A DNA stretch of 46,872 nt from Deinococcus sp. Arct2-2 (GTDB lineage Bacteria; Deinococcota; Deinococci; Deinococcales; Deinococcaceae), in NCBI RefSeq assembly GCF_004801315.1, contig NZ_SSNW01000041.1:1-46872 (forward strand), given 5' to 3'. Position 1 is the stretch's first letter; the number at the start of each line of letters is the position of its first letter. The notes under the pieces are model-generated. The model was not told the DNA's origin, did not search any database, and saw only the letters and a program-made list of their open reading frames with translations. Positions 32,276 to 43,453 of this stretch are shown here, one piece after another. Made by a program: the position numbers and the translations under genes.

Positions 32276-34460
32276 CAGTCATCGCCTCCAGCCAAGCTTG
32301 ACCCAGCCATCGGCAATTCCCACTTGTTTTCGACCAAGCTTTCGATCCGGTCTACCCACGTGGCTTTCCAAGAATCGGGTTTGAGGGTCATGCGCTCTGT
32401 CCAGAGTTGCGGGCGGTGAACTTGTCCGGTGGGCGCGGTGTACACGGGGCCGAGGGGCCGAATGGCTCCAGCTTCGGGCAAGTCGGTCACGTCTACGCCG
32501 AGGCGGGTCTGAAGGAGTGCCTGAGCAGATTTGAGGCCACGAATGCGGGTTCGCAGGCCCAACGCTTCGGCCAATGCGGCCAGCGTGCGGGTCAGGTCGG
32601 CAGCTTCGCCCGCGTTCAAGGCAGCTTGTTGCAGGGGCAGGAGGCGGCCTTCTACATTCACGGTGGTGCCGCGCTTTTCGTAGTTGGTGACGGCGGGCAA
32701 CACCACATCGGCGGCCTGTGCGGTGGCGGTCAGGTGCGTGTCGTGGACGATGGTAAAGCCGCTGGGGCGCTGGCCGGTGGCGACGGGATCGAGGCGGGAA
32801 ATGAAGGCCGCCCGCGTGTGATTGACGGCGGCATAGCCTTGCCCACCACTGCGCGGCACGAGATTCAGGTGCGCGAGGCCCCGGCTGTTGGCGGCAGCTG
32901 GAATAGCCATCACTTTGGCCCCAGTGCGCGAAACGAGGTCACTCAGTTGGGTGGCAAACGCGCCCGCCGAAGCACCGTTCAGCACGTCTGCACCCAAAAT
33001 CAGCACCGGATTTTTGGCACTGTTCAGCAGATTCAGAGCGGCCCGTGCGCCTTCGGAATCGGGGCGAATCAGGGTCAGGAGGTCAACGTTGGCAGCCTCG
33101 ACAAAGGTTCCAGCATTGCCCGACAAGCGGGAAGCAGAGCCGATGACGGCCAACTTTTCCGGCTTCCGCGCAGGCCGTTCGACTAAGCGAAGGTCAGCAA
33201 TGGCCGTGCCGTGCGCGTATTCCGGGGGCAAGATGCCGCCACGCAGCATTTCCAGCACGCGCAGTTCCACGATCGGGGCTTCCGCACCCAAATCTGCGCC
33301 CAGCACGACTACGGCGTCGGCGGTAGCAATGTCGTTCAGCGTGGCGTTCGACAGGACTTCGGCGGGGTAGCGGGGCCAGTGATCCACCGAATTCGTGCCC
33401 GTCAGCGCGGCCAGAGCTTCCAGCGCCGCACCTTCTTCTAGGGTGGAATCGGCGTGCAGGAATAGGGCAAGATCGGCGGTGTTCATGCCGCCTAAGCCCG
33501 CACGAATTGCGGCGATGGCTTCATCCCAGCCCGTTTCCACCAGTTCGCCGTTTACACGAATCAGCGGTTTGGTCAGCCGGGCTTCAGACGCGAACACGTG
33601 CCCGAAGCGGCCCGCGTCACAAATCCAAGCCTCGTTCACGTCGCGGTTTTCGCGGGCCACCACACGCTCTAGGCGGCCATTGCGGGCGTCAGCGGTGATG
33701 GAGCATCCGGCGGGACACAGCGTACAGGTGGTGGGCGTGTGATCGTATTCCCAGTTGCGGCCCCGGAAACGGGCCACGTTGTCCAGCAGCGCTCCCACCG
33801 GGCAAATATCGGTGATGTTGCCCTGAAATCCGGTGGGCAGGCCGCCCTCTTCGGTGTCGATGAAGGTGTGCCCGCCGCGCTCGATAAAGTCCAGCACCTC
33901 TTGCCCCGGCACTTCCTCGAAATAGCGCACGCAGCGTTTGCAGTGAATGCAGCGCTCCTGATCCAAGATCACGAAGTCGGACAGAGGGTAATGCTTGTCG
34001 GCGTGGCGGCGGTCAAAGCCGAAGCGGCTTGCGCCGTAGCCGTACTCGAAGGCCCGGTCTTGCAGTTCGCACGCGCCGCCCTTGTCGCAGGTGGGGCAGT
34101 CCAGCGGATGGTTCAGCAGCGTGAATTCCATCATGCCCGCCTGCGCTTTGGCAACCACGTCGGACGTGGCGGCGGTGCGAATGTGCATGCCCTCGGTGGC
34201 CTGCATGGTGCAGGACGCCATCGGTTTGGGGAACCAGAAAATCTTGGGCGTAGCAGCGTCGCCCTCCCCTTCCATCACAAAAGAGCCGTCGGGGTTTTTG
34301 CGTGGGCTGCCCGATTCGATCAGGCACATCCGGCACGCGCCCACGGGCGACAGGTACGAGTGGGCGCAGAAAAACGGCACATCCTGCCCCGCGTGGAACA
34401 CGGCGTCGATGGCCGAAGTTCCGGCGGGCAGTTCGACTTGGACGCCATCAATGGTGACTT

Positions 34461-34464
<4 letters not shown>
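32275..34464 (-). CDS. nuoG: NADH-quinone oxidoreductase subunit G
   Basis: A 729-residue peripheral-arm subunit. N-terminal clusters: 2Fe-2S ligands in [15 protein letters not shown], the His-ligated cluster with [18 protein letters not shown], and [14 protein letters not shown] further 4Fe-4S motif [12 protein letters not shown] with a later CDAGRFG matches the extra cluster (N7) of many bacterial NuoG, followed by a molybdopterin-oxidoreductase-like domain that has lost the cofactor. ATG 34464 follows AAAGAGG and overlaps the nuoF stop (ATGA). Confidence 0.96.
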
Positions 34465-35797
<1,333 letters not shown>

Positions 35798-35801
<4 letters not shown>

Positions 35802-36412
35802 GCAGTGCCTCCGGTCAGGGGAGAAAGGCCGCCGATGCTGGCCCCCACCATTTCTCCGTTTGCCAGCGTTTGCCGCCCCTCGGCGTTCACGGTCACGGGC
35901 ACCAGATTGTCGGGCGTGGGCGGCGCGTCGGCGTGCAGGGCGGCCAGAATGCGGGCGCACTTGCTGGGGGTCACGTTCTCGTAGTAGCCCTCATCGGCAA
36001 TCTGCATCATGGGGGCCGTGCCGCAGGAGCCGAGGCATTCCACCTTCTGCACGCTAAATCGGCCATCGGGCGACACTTCGCCGGGTTGCACGTCCAGCGT
36101 TTCTACGAGGTGATCCCACAGTTCGTCGCTGCCCGCCAAGGAGCACATCAGCGTAGAGCAAACTTGAAGGTGGTATTTGCCCGTGGGAACCGTGTGGTAG
36201 GTGGAATAAAAACTCATGACGCTGCGAACTTCGGTGGCGGTGGTGCCGCACAGCGCGGCAATTTCGGTCATCTGTGGTTCGGACACGTAGCCATGTGCAT
36301 TTTGTACTTCACGCAGCAGCGGCATCAGCGCCGAGCGGCGGCCCTGCGGTGAGCCCGGATAGCGGCTGAAAATATCGGCCACGAGGGGTTGTTTGTCTGC
36401 AAAGTAGGTCAT
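35798..36412 (-). CDS. nuoE: NADH-quinone oxidoreductase subunit E
   Basis: A 204-residue thioredoxin-fold subunit with a 2Fe-2S cluster (N1a): ligands [10 protein letters not shown] and [12 protein letters not shown]. The end overlaps nuoF (ATGA). ATG 36412 overlaps by one base the stop of the unrecognised gene inserted between nuoD and nuoE. The tail of about 40 residues after the cluster is longer than in many homologues. Confidence 0.96.
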
Positions 36413-36878
36413 TAATTCTCCCACACCGACCAGAGGACTTCCTCTAGCTCACGTAATCGAGATAGTGCGCATCCAGAAGCTTCGAGAATGCTCATGATTC
36501 TGCCGCGATTGGTGGCATCGTTAAAAACGATTTTTTGCTTCACCGTATCTACCTTATTTTGGGGCAGGTCTTGAACTCGCCTTTCAAGGGCAACGTCCCA
36601 TGCACGCATTGCATTAAGTTCCTGACCATCGGGAACACAAAATCCAAGACCATGTTCGTCGGAAATGACATAGGCAATGTCTTCCAGATGGCTTGGGCCA
36701 AGCTGGAAAAGCAGGTTGATTCGGTAGATACAAGTATCCACAATTAAATTGGCAACGCAAAATTGTCCTGTGCCTTCGTTGTAACTAGCTTCAAGTTCTT
36801 GAGGTAATAGACTTCCGAAAAATCTCCTATTGATCTCGCTATTTAAGCTGAATGTCGTGTTGGTCATCTCCAAAACAC

Positions 36879-36882
<4 letters not shown>
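36412..36882 (-). CDS. Unrecognised gene inserted between nuoD and nuoE
   Basis: GTG 36882 overlaps the nuoD stop by four bases (GTGA) and the stop overlaps nuoE by one base (TAATG), giving 156 residues; ATG 36867 (151 residues) is an alternative, but the GGAG touching it leaves no spacing. The soluble protein has [60 protein letters not shown] and a helical tail ending VLWSVWEN. It has no cluster motif, signal or membrane helix. A hand count gave about 46 percent GC over 420 bases, against 63 percent in one flanking line of nuoE, so recent acquisition is likely. The usual operons pass from nuoD to nuoE directly. No function is known. Confidence 0.75.
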
Positions 36883-38114
<1,232 letters not shown>

Positions 38115-38133
38115 GGGGTTGCCTCCAGCGCGG

Positions 38134-38213
38134 GTCTAAGGGTCAAAAGGTCTGAGGGTCTAAGGTGCTGGTGCGTTGGCTTGTAGGCTTGTGGGGTTCT
38201 TAGACCCTTAGAC
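38134..38213. repeat. GGGTCTAA repeat arms in the nuoC-nuoD gap (family A2)
   Basis: The left arm (38134-38165) has three degenerate units, GTCTAAGGGTC, GGTCTGAGGGTC and TAAGG; the right arm is GACCCTTAGAC (38203-38213), an exact inverse of the first. Confidence 0.85.
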
Positions 38214-38227
38214 ACTTTTTTCGCCGT

Positions 38228-38259
38228 CCCACTCACCACTACCCACTCACCACTCACTG
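38228..38259. repeat. CCACTCA heptads next to family A2 (family C2)
   Basis: A 32-base run of units CCACTCA, CCACTAC, CCACTCA, CCACTCA, the complement of family C1. It lies immediately before the nuoC stop side of the gap. Confidence 0.8.
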
Positions 38260-38265
38260 TTCTTC

Positions 38266-39045
38266 TCACTTCGGCCCACCTTCCGGCATTACCGGCGGCA
38301 TCCGGTCTTCGCCTTGGCCCCGGCGCAGTTCTCCCCGGTAGCCGGTCAGGCCGCGCTGCTGCCCGCTGAGGCCTGCGCGGAAGGTGGCTGGGTCAAGGAA
38401 ACGGCCCTCACGGAACAGCGTCGGCGTTTCGCCCAGCGGAAAATCCTTGCGGAGCGGGTGGCCTTCCAAGTCGTCCGGCGTCAGGACTTTGCGGAGGTCG
38501 GGGTGACCCACAAACTCCACGCCCATCAGGTCGTACACCTCGCGCTCTAGGTAGTTGGCGGCCTTCCACACCGGATACAGGCTGTCCAGCGGTTCGCCGT
38601 CGTGCAGCCACACCCGCAAGAACAGGCGGCGGTGGTCGTCGGGGTGGTAAACGTTGTGCAGCACCGCAAACCGCTTGGGCCGGGGGCTGGTGTAGGCGCT
38701 GTAGTCGATGCCCACCGTGTCCATCAGCATGAAGCCGCGTGCCTTGAGTTGCATTGCCACTTCGCGCAGTTGCTCGGCGGGCACGATGGCAGTCGGTTCG
38801 GCAGCGTCGTCTTCGGTGAGGCCCAGCGCGGCCATCAGCGGTTTCACGTCGCGGGGATCGGTAGGATTGAGGCCCTGCGCCGCCAGCGAATGCCGCCCCA
38901 CAGTGGGGTCGTCTACGGGCACAGGCCGGACTTCTGCCACTGGCCGCACCGGTTGGCTCTGAGAACTCTGCATGCTGGCGTTGCGTCCGGTCAATTTTTC
39001 GGTGTTGCCGCTGCCACCAGAACCATCATTGCCGCCCCCCGTCAC
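38266..39045 (-). CDS. nuoC: NADH-quinone oxidoreductase subunit C
   Basis: Peripheral-arm subunit that holds NuoB and NuoD. The core [40 protein letters not shown] and RKDFPLGE is conserved. The N-terminus has a Gly/Ser-rich, low-complexity stretch. GTG 39045 is preferred because GAAGGGGGG stands six bases before it and it follows the nuoB stop by 13 bases. ATG 39075 (269 residues, overlapping nuoB by 17 bases) and ATG 38973 are alternatives. Confidence 0.93.
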   Translation of the reverse strand: MTGGGNDGSGGSGNTEKLTGRNASMQSSQSQPVRPVAEVRPVPVDDPTVGRHSLAAQGLNPTDPRDVKPLMAALGLTEDDAAEPTAIVPAEQLREVAMQLKARGFMLMDTVGIDYSAYTSPRPKRFAVLHNVYHPDDHRRLFLRVWLHDGEPLDSLYPVWKAANYLEREVYDLMGVEFVGHPDLRKVLTPDDLEGHPLRKDFPLGETPTLFREGRFLDPATFRAGLSGQQRGLTGYRGELRRGQGEDRMPPVMPEGGPK

Positions 39046-39058
39046 AGTGTTCCCCCCT

Positions 39059-39595
39059 TCACCGCGTCCACGCATCCACCATCGGCAACTGGTGGCCCAA
39101 CTGGTCGAAGGCTTCGCCGCGCACTTTCTTTTGAAGCTGCATCACGGCGTAGATCAGGGCTTCGGGGCGCGGCGGGCAACCGGGCACGAAGATGTCCACA
39201 GGAACCACGCTGTCTACGTTCTGCACGATGGCGTAGTTGTTGAACATGCCGCCGCTGCTGGCGCACGCGCCCATGCTGATGACCCATTTGGGATCGGGCA
39301 TCTGGTCATACACCCGCCGCATAATCGGGGCCATTTTTTTGCTGAGACGTCCAGCCACGATCATCACGTCGGCCTGACGTGGCGAGGCACGGAAGACTTC
39401 GGAGCCGAAGCGGGCCAAATCATTGCGCCCATCGGTGCTGCTCATCATTTCGATGGCGCAGCAGGCGAGGCCGAAGGTGGCGGGCCACATGGAATTGCTG
39501 CGGCCCCACGCCACCAATTTTTCGAGGCTGGAAAACAGGACGCCTTCGGATTCCAGTTCCTGCCAGTCGCGTTCGAACAGTTCTTTGAGTGGCAT
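39059..39595 (-). CDS. nuoB: NADH-quinone oxidoreductase subunit B
   Basis: A 178-residue subunit carrying the N2 cluster, the last electron carrier before quinone. The ligands are visible: the tandem Cys45-Cys46 of [10 protein letters not shown], the Cys of GACASSGG and the Cys of [12 protein letters not shown] hydrophobic patch and the conserved Arg-Arg-Val-Tyr-Asp-Gln follow the family. It is separated from nuoA by a 153-base repeat-filled gap. Confidence 0.97.
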   Translation of the reverse strand: MPLKELFERDWQELESEGVLFSSLEKLVAWGRSNSMWPATFGLACCAIEMMSSTDGRNDLARFGSEVFRASPRQADVMIVAGRLSKKMAPIMRRVYDQMPDPKWVISMGACASSGGMFNNYAIVQNVDSVVPVDIFVPGCPPRPEALIYAVMQLQKKVRGEAFDQLGHQLPMVDAWTR

Positions 39596-39616
39596 ACATC
39601 TACCTCTGGTGCTTGT

Positions 39617-39741
39617 GTAAGGGTCTAAAGGTCGAGGGTCTAAGGGGGTGGGGCGTTGGAGGTGGAAGGTGAACCCCCCCGTTGCTGTGCAACGCCCCCC
39701 CTTAAGGGGAGGACAGGAAAGCAGCGCTCAGACCCTTAGAC
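39617..39741. repeat. GGGTCTAA repeat arms split by a family D half copy (family A3)
   Basis: The left arm (39617-39647) has units AAGGGTCT, AAAGGTCG, AGGGTCT; the right arm GACCCTTAGAC (39731-39741) is the inverse. Between them sits the D element at 39668-39729, so the units are nested. Confidence 0.85.
39668..39729. repeat. Family D half copy nested in family A3
   Basis: GGTGAACCCCCCCGTTGCTG, then GCAACGCCCCCC and GGGGAGGAC: nearly identical to the left half of the 16738-16847 element, without its right half. This is consistent with truncation after insertion or with formation by a different end. Confidence 0.8.
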
Positions 39742-39748
39742 AGCCGGA

Positions 39749-40084
39749 TTACGCCCACTCCAGCACCCCTTTTCGCAGGATGTAGTAGTAGCCCACCAGC
39801 AACAGCAGCACAAACGTCAGCGCCTCGAAGAAGGCGAAGGGGATCAGCTTTTGATAGGCCACTGCCAGCGGGTAAAAGAAGGCGGTTTCGATGTCGAAGA
39901 CGATGAATAACATGGCGACGAGGTAGAAATGGACGGGAAAGCGCTGGCCGGTGCCGACGCCGCCACCCTCAGGATCATTGCCGCTCTCGTAGGCCATCAG
40001 TTTGGCGCGGCTGGCTTTTTTGGGGCCGAGAATGGCACTGACCACAACGGCCAGCACGCCAATTCCCAAGGCGATCAGCAGCAT
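39749..40084 (-). CDS. nuoA: NADH-quinone oxidoreductase subunit A
   Basis: A 111-residue three-helix subunit if started at ATG 40084: LLIALGIGVLAVVVSAILGP, KLMAYESGNDPEGGGVGTGQ, FPVHFYLVAMLFIVFDIETA. The conserved loop Cys or Asp before the second helix is replaced as in Thermus Nqo7. The frame continues upstream as IEYANFVI, matching the Thermus N-terminus EYVGTLI, and the only good ribosome-binding site AGGAGGG (40116-40122) is spaced for an ATC codon at 40108; for ATG 40084 it is far too distant. The true start may therefore be ATC 40108, giving 119 residues. First gene of the operon. Confidence 0.95.
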   Translation of the reverse strand: MLLIALGIGVLAVVVSAILGPKKASRAKLMAYESGNDPEGGGVGTGQRFPVHFYLVAMLFIVFDIETAFFYPLAVAYQKLIPFAFFEALTFVLLLLVGYYYILRKGVLEWA

Positions 40085-40115
40085 GATGACAAAATTCGCG
40101 TATTCGATAAGACTG

Positions 40116-40122
40116 CCCTCCT
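40116..40122 (-). promoter_or_regulatory. Ribosome-binding site pointing to a non-ATG nuoA start
   Basis: On the minus strand TAGGAGGGC ends seven bases before the codon ATC (40108-40106). The TAG in the nuoA frame just before it closes any longer frame. Between ATC and ATG 40084 there is no ATG, GTG or TTG in frame. Confidence 0.55.
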
Positions 40123-40150
40123 AGCGCCCCAAACTCTCTTGTACCCGCAC

Positions 40151-40176
40151 CAGCTCGTGAAAAACAGCACGAGCTG
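40151..40176. other. Hairpin in the nuoA leader
   Basis: CAGCTCGTG (40151-40159) and CACGAGCTG (40168-40176), a perfect 9-base stem with an eight-base loop. It lacks a T-run on the nuo side, so it is not a terminator for that strand; it may stabilise or regulate the nuo mRNA leader. Confidence 0.4.
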
Positions 40177-40445
40177 TAGGAAAAAAAGAGAGGGGCCAAA
40201 CGAACTTGCCGTACAACCTGTGCGGAAATTAAGCTGTGGTACGCCCCTAGTTTTATCACGAACCTCGGCGGCTAGGGCGGAATAAAGGCACAAGCGAATG
40301 CACAAGTTGCCGCGCCAAGCAGACCACAAGAATGTCAGGCCGCATCCCCCGAATGGCTTGGATGCGGCGGCTGGTTCTGCTGCGGAAATGTGGGCTGTGA
40401 GCCATGCACCCTAAAGCAGTGGTCATAAAAGAAGGGTGACCTGTG

Positions 40446-40504
40446 GCCCCCTCACCCCTCTCTACTGCGTAGCTCTTCGAGTCCCACAAGGGGCGAGGGA
40501 AAAT
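40446..40504. repeat. CCCTC...GAGGG repeat (family E1)
   Basis: A G/C-rich block reading CCCCCTCACCCCTCTC, then ACTGCGTAGCTCTTCG and GGGGCGAGGGAAAA. Its complement is closely related to part of 44669-44815 (TGCGGGACTGGAACAGCTCG) and to 46723-46774. Confidence 0.65.
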
Positions 40505-40601
40505 ACTTTTGTCATCTGTCAACTGCTCTAGCCGTGTGCTGCTGATAATTTTCAAACTCTCAGCCCGCTTAAAACCAGAAGAATCCGGCCACCACGCCTT
40601 T

Positions 40602-40617
40602 CCCACTCACCACTTAC
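40602..40617. repeat. Short CCACTCA block (family C3)
   Basis: CCCACTCACCACTTAC, two heptad units in the same orientation as C2, just beyond the stop of the next gene. Confidence 0.5.
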
Positions 40618-40631
40618 AGCTTTATTTCCCA

Positions 40632-41090
40632 CTACAAATCGCCAAACTCGGTCACAGCCCGCGCCAAAGCGTCCGTCGTGGTGGCCTGATGGCCTGCCCA
40701 TGCCAGCCAAAGGGTGTACAGGGCGCGTTCGGCGGCCATCAGCGCGGCCTTGACGCCGGGGGTGGCTTCGTCGCCCGATGCGGCTAAGGCCAGCGTCAGG
40801 TGTAATTTGGCGTGCAGGTAGCGGTTTTGCTCGGTGCGGAAGCCGTCATAGATGTACACCACGCCCTCCCACGCCGGAGAAAATGAATGCCAGATCAGGT
40901 GCGTCACGGCCTCATGGCTGCCGATACAAAGCTGCGCGGCAGGAATACCATCGGGCGTCAGGAGTTGGCGCTCGAAGCAGTGCTGGGCCGTGAGTCCACT
41001 TACATCGCTGTCCACACTGGCACGAAAACGGGCCTGAATGACGCTGCGGGCGGAGTCTCTGGCCGTGGAGTCACGCGGAGTGTAGGACAT
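40632..41090 (-). CDS. Conserved-looking hypothetical protein of 152 residues
   Basis: Starts at ATG 41090, almost leaderless behind a good promoter. The soluble protein has a basic N-terminus (DSARSVIQARFRASVDSD), a beta-rich centre (VVYIYDGFRTEQNRYLHAKL) and a helical C-terminus. Trp and His residues are concentrated in ICGSHE-like and HLIWHSFSP segments. No known family; no partner gene. A divergent gene starts 76 bases away. Confidence 0.65.
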   Translation of the reverse strand: MSYTPRDSTARDSARSVIQARFRASVDSDVSGLTAQHCFERQLLTPDGIPAAQLCIGSHEAVTHLIWHSFSPAWEGVVYIYDGFRTEQNRYLHAKLHLTLALAASGDEATPGVKAALMAAERALYTLWLAWAGHQATTTDALARAVTEFGDL

Positions 41091-41099
41091 AGTGAGCCT

Positions 41100-41128
41100 A
41101 GTATATTCTGTTTTACGCTAAGTGTCAT
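41100..41128 (-). promoter_or_regulatory. Promoter with both boxes, near-leaderless
   Basis: On the minus strand ATGACA (41128-41123), a 17-base spacer, then TATACT (41105-41100); the ATG is nine bases after the -10 box. Confidence 0.65.
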
Positions 41129-41154
41129 GGGGCAGGTGAGCGCCAAGGCTGCGC

Positions 41155-41160
41155 TAGCCT
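41155..41160 (+). promoter_or_regulatory. -10 box TAGCCT of a leaderless transcript
   Basis: TAGCCT, five bases, then GTG 41166 of the PfkB-family gene; no ribosome-binding site fits. Confidence 0.5.
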
Positions 41161-41165
41161 GAGCC

Positions 41166-42074
41166 GTGCCCAATTCTGTTCCCCTCCGTGTGCTGGTGGC
41201 TGGCAATACCAACACGGAACTTCATGTGCAAACGCCCGTCTTGCCTCTGCCAGACGCCGAAAACACGTCTTATTCGGATGGTTTGACGCTGGGCGTCAGT
41301 GGAGTGGGGTTTAACGTGGCGCACGCTTTGGCACGGCTAGGGGCCGAGGCAGGTCTGTTGACCTTTGCTGGAACTGACACCGCCGGGGAGCTGGTGCGTT
41401 CGGCATTGGCCCGCGCTGGCATTCGCGCCTGTGTGCAGCACACGCCCGCGACGCCCTTGTCGTTGGTGTTGTCGGGGGCAGATGGACAGCGCCAGATTCA
41501 CCGGGATTTGAAGGGAACGGAAAGCTTGGGAATTGATGCACAGGCGTTCCAGTCAGCGTTGGCCGGGGCTGACGTGGCCGTGCTGACCAACGTGGGCTGG
41601 ACGCGCCCGCTGTTGCCACTGGCACGGGCGGCGAGCGTGCAGATCGTGACCGACTTACAGGCGACTCCCGGCCCAGCGCACCCTTATGACCAACCCTTTT
41701 TAGCCCATGCCGACGTGCTGTTCCTGAGTGCCGAACGGCTGACCCTGCCGCCCCTAGACGCGCTGCGGGCCTACCGCGAAAGGTGTGACCCGGGAGTGAT
41801 CGTGATTTCTCTGGGCGCTGATGGGGCGCTGATGTCGGAACGTGGGCAGCCTCCGCACCATCAGCCCACCGTATTCACCCGCCCCATTATTACTACCAAC
41901 GGTGCCGGGGATGCGCTGCTTGCGGCCTTCGTGTGGGCCTATTTCGGTGGACACGCTGCATGGGAATCGCTGCGGCTGGCCTGCACCTTCGCCTCTTGGA
42001 AGTGTGGCGAGATGGGCGGCGCGGCGGGCCATCTGTCTGGAAAAGAACTGTCGGCGCTGTGTCTGACGGGATAG
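41166..42074 (+). CDS. PfkB-family carbohydrate kinase
   Basis: A protein of 302 residues. It has the N-terminal GG-type motif region GVSGVGFNVAHALARLG and the C-terminal ATP/catalytic motif TTNGAGDALLAAFVW with the base Asp249. The ribokinase fold phosphorylates sugars or nucleosides. The substrate is not evident, since the residues that choose between ribose, fructose 1-phosphate and adenosine are not clear. The GTG start is probably leaderless. The next gene starts within ten bases of its end. Confidence 0.88.
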   Translation: MPNSVPLRVLVAGNTNTELHVQTPVLPLPDAENTSYSDGLTLGVSGVGFNVAHALARLGAEAGLLTFAGTDTAGELVRSALARAGIRACVQHTPATPLSLVLSGADGQRQIHRDLKGTESLGIDAQAFQSALAGADVAVLTNVGWTRPLLPLARAASVQIVTDLQATPGPAHPYDQPFLAHADVLFLSAERLTLPPLDALRAYRERCDPGVIVISLGADGALMSERGQPPHHQPTVFTRPIITTNGAGDALLAAFVWAYFGGHAAWESLRLACTFASWKCGEMGGAAGHLSGKELSALCLTG

Positions 42075-42082
42075 CTTGGCCT

Positions 42083-43258
42083 GTGACCACTTGGCCTATG
42101 ACTGCCTCCACCCTCTCCCCCACCGCCCACCTGACCGCCGAGCAACAAGCCGTAACGGTGCGGGCGGCGCAGGCCATAGCCCAACACGCCGAAGAGTGCG
42201 AAGCCGCGCAGGACGTGACCGAGGGCGCTGCCGAAGCCCTACGCCGCAGCGGCTACACCCGCCTGACCCTACCCACCGCAGAGGGCGGCTTAGGCGCGAG
42301 CCTGACACAGTTTGCAGCAGCACAGGCCACATTGGGCGAGGCGGGCGCGGGGCTGGCCCTGATTTTGGCGATGCACGGGCATATCGTGGGCGCGGCGTTC
42401 GGGGGGCGCACCTTACCGGATGACCTGCTGAACGCTCTCGCAGACGCCAGCCTTGCCGGAAAGCTGGTGAATGCCCTTGCCAGTGAACCCGAACTGGGCA
42501 GCCCTTCTCGCGGCGGCTTGCCCCGGACTGCCGCGACGCCGGACGGCCCTCATGAATCAGCACTGGGTGGCTGGAGCATCAGCGGGCGCAAAACGTGGGC
42601 CACCGGAGCGCGGGCGCTGGACTTTGCGCTGGTGAACGCCGCCACACCGGATGGGCAAGTCGGGCGCTTTTGGGTAGACCTGAAGGCGGCGGGCGTGACG
42701 ATAGAGCCGACGTGGACGGGCGCTTTGGCGTTGCGCGGCAGCGGCAGCCATGACGTGGTGTTCGGCGGTGCAGCGGCCCGCTTACACGCGCCCCCCAGCA
42801 GCGGGCATCCGGCCAGCGCTGCGTGGTTCTGGACAGCCATCGCCGCCACCTATTTGGGAGTCGGCTGGGCCGCCTTGCACGCCCTGATCGCCTATGCCCG
42901 CCAGCGTACCCCCACCGCGCTAGGAGCGCCGATTGCCACCCTGCCCCGCGTTCAGGAACAGGTGGGCCGAATTGCCGCCGAACTTCACGCCGCCCGCGCC
43001 TTGTTGCACTCTGCAACGCAACACTGGGACGCCCACCCAAACAGCGCCTCCGTGCCTCTGATTGGTGCGGCCAAAGCCTACGCCACCAACGCCGCCGTAA
43101 ATGCCACCGACTTGGCCGTTAGAACAGCGGGGGGCGCGGCCCTGACGCCTGCGCTGCCGCTGGAGCGCCTGCTCAGAGACGCCCGCGCTGGCCTGACGCA
43201 CCCGCCGAGCGACGAGGCGGCGTATACGGCGTATGGACTGAGTTTGCTGAACGAATGA
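42083..43258 (+). CDS. Acyl-CoA dehydrogenase-like protein, catalytic Glu apparently missing
   Basis: A flavoprotein-fold protein of 391 residues from GTG 42083 (TAGCTT five bases upstream) or 386 from ATG 42098. It has the N-terminal helical part, the middle beta domain (GWSISGRKTWATGARALDFA) and the C-terminal four-helix part (LPRVQEQVGRIAAELHAARA). The usual C-terminal segment with the catalytic base (EGTSE type) is replaced by RDARAGLTHPPSDEAAYTAY, as in the monooxygenase-like relatives (DszC-type) that also end with HP.D. So it may be a flavin-dependent oxygenase or an inactive relative rather than a beta-oxidation enzyme. It follows the PfkB gene closely. Confidence 0.82.
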   Translation: MTTWPMTASTLSPTAHLTAEQQAVTVRAAQAIAQHAEECEAAQDVTEGAAEALRRSGYTRLTLPTAEGGLGASLTQFAAAQATLGEAGAGLALILAMHGHIVGAAFGGRTLPDDLLNALADASLAGKLVNALASEPELGSPSRGGLPRTAATPDGPHESALGGWSISGRKTWATGARALDFALVNAATPDGQVGRFWVDLKAAGVTIEPTWTGALALRGSGSHDVVFGGAAARLHAPPSSGHPASAAWFWTAIAATYLGVGWAALHALIAYARQRTPTALGAPIATLPRVQEQVGRIAAELHAARALLHSATQHWDAHPNSASVPLIGAAKAYATNAAVNATDLAVRTAGGAALTPALPLERLLRDARAGLTHPPSDEAAYTAYGLSLLNE

Positions 43259-43278
43259 GATGAGGGGATTGGAAAGGC

Positions 43279-43346
43279 GTCTAAGGGTCAAAGGGAGGGC
43301 AAAAGCTCAGCCTCCATCCCTTCTTAGACCATAGACCCTTTGACCC
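43279..43346. repeat. GGGTCAAAGGG inverted repeat (family A4)
   Basis: GGGTCAAAGGG (43285-43295) and CCCTTTGACCC (43336-43346) pair perfectly over 11 bases; GTCTAA stands before the left arm and CTTAGAC before the right one. It follows the acyl-CoA dehydrogenase-like gene. Confidence 0.85.
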
Positions 43347-43441
43347 TCACCACCCAGCCAACTAGACGCACACCCAACTGACTGCCATTCCCCCTACAGC
43401 ACTGCATCTTTGGGATGTTGGCGCGGCGGCCCTGCGCCCGC

Positions 43442-43447
43442 TACACT
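43442..43447 (+). promoter_or_regulatory. -10 box TACACT of a leaderless transcript
   Basis: TACACT, six bases, then GTG 43454 of the LCP-family gene. Confidence 0.55.
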
Positions 43448-43453
43448 CGCCCT

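Larger units (their letters stand above)
40109..40631. other. Region upstream of nuoA, about 520 bases without a gene
   Basis: Holds the nuoA ribosome-binding site, a hairpin at 40151-40176, family E copy E1 and a short family C block. No convincing promoter could be singled out for nuoA, although one must lie here. Open frames in it are short and lack starts with binding sites. Confidence 0.6.
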
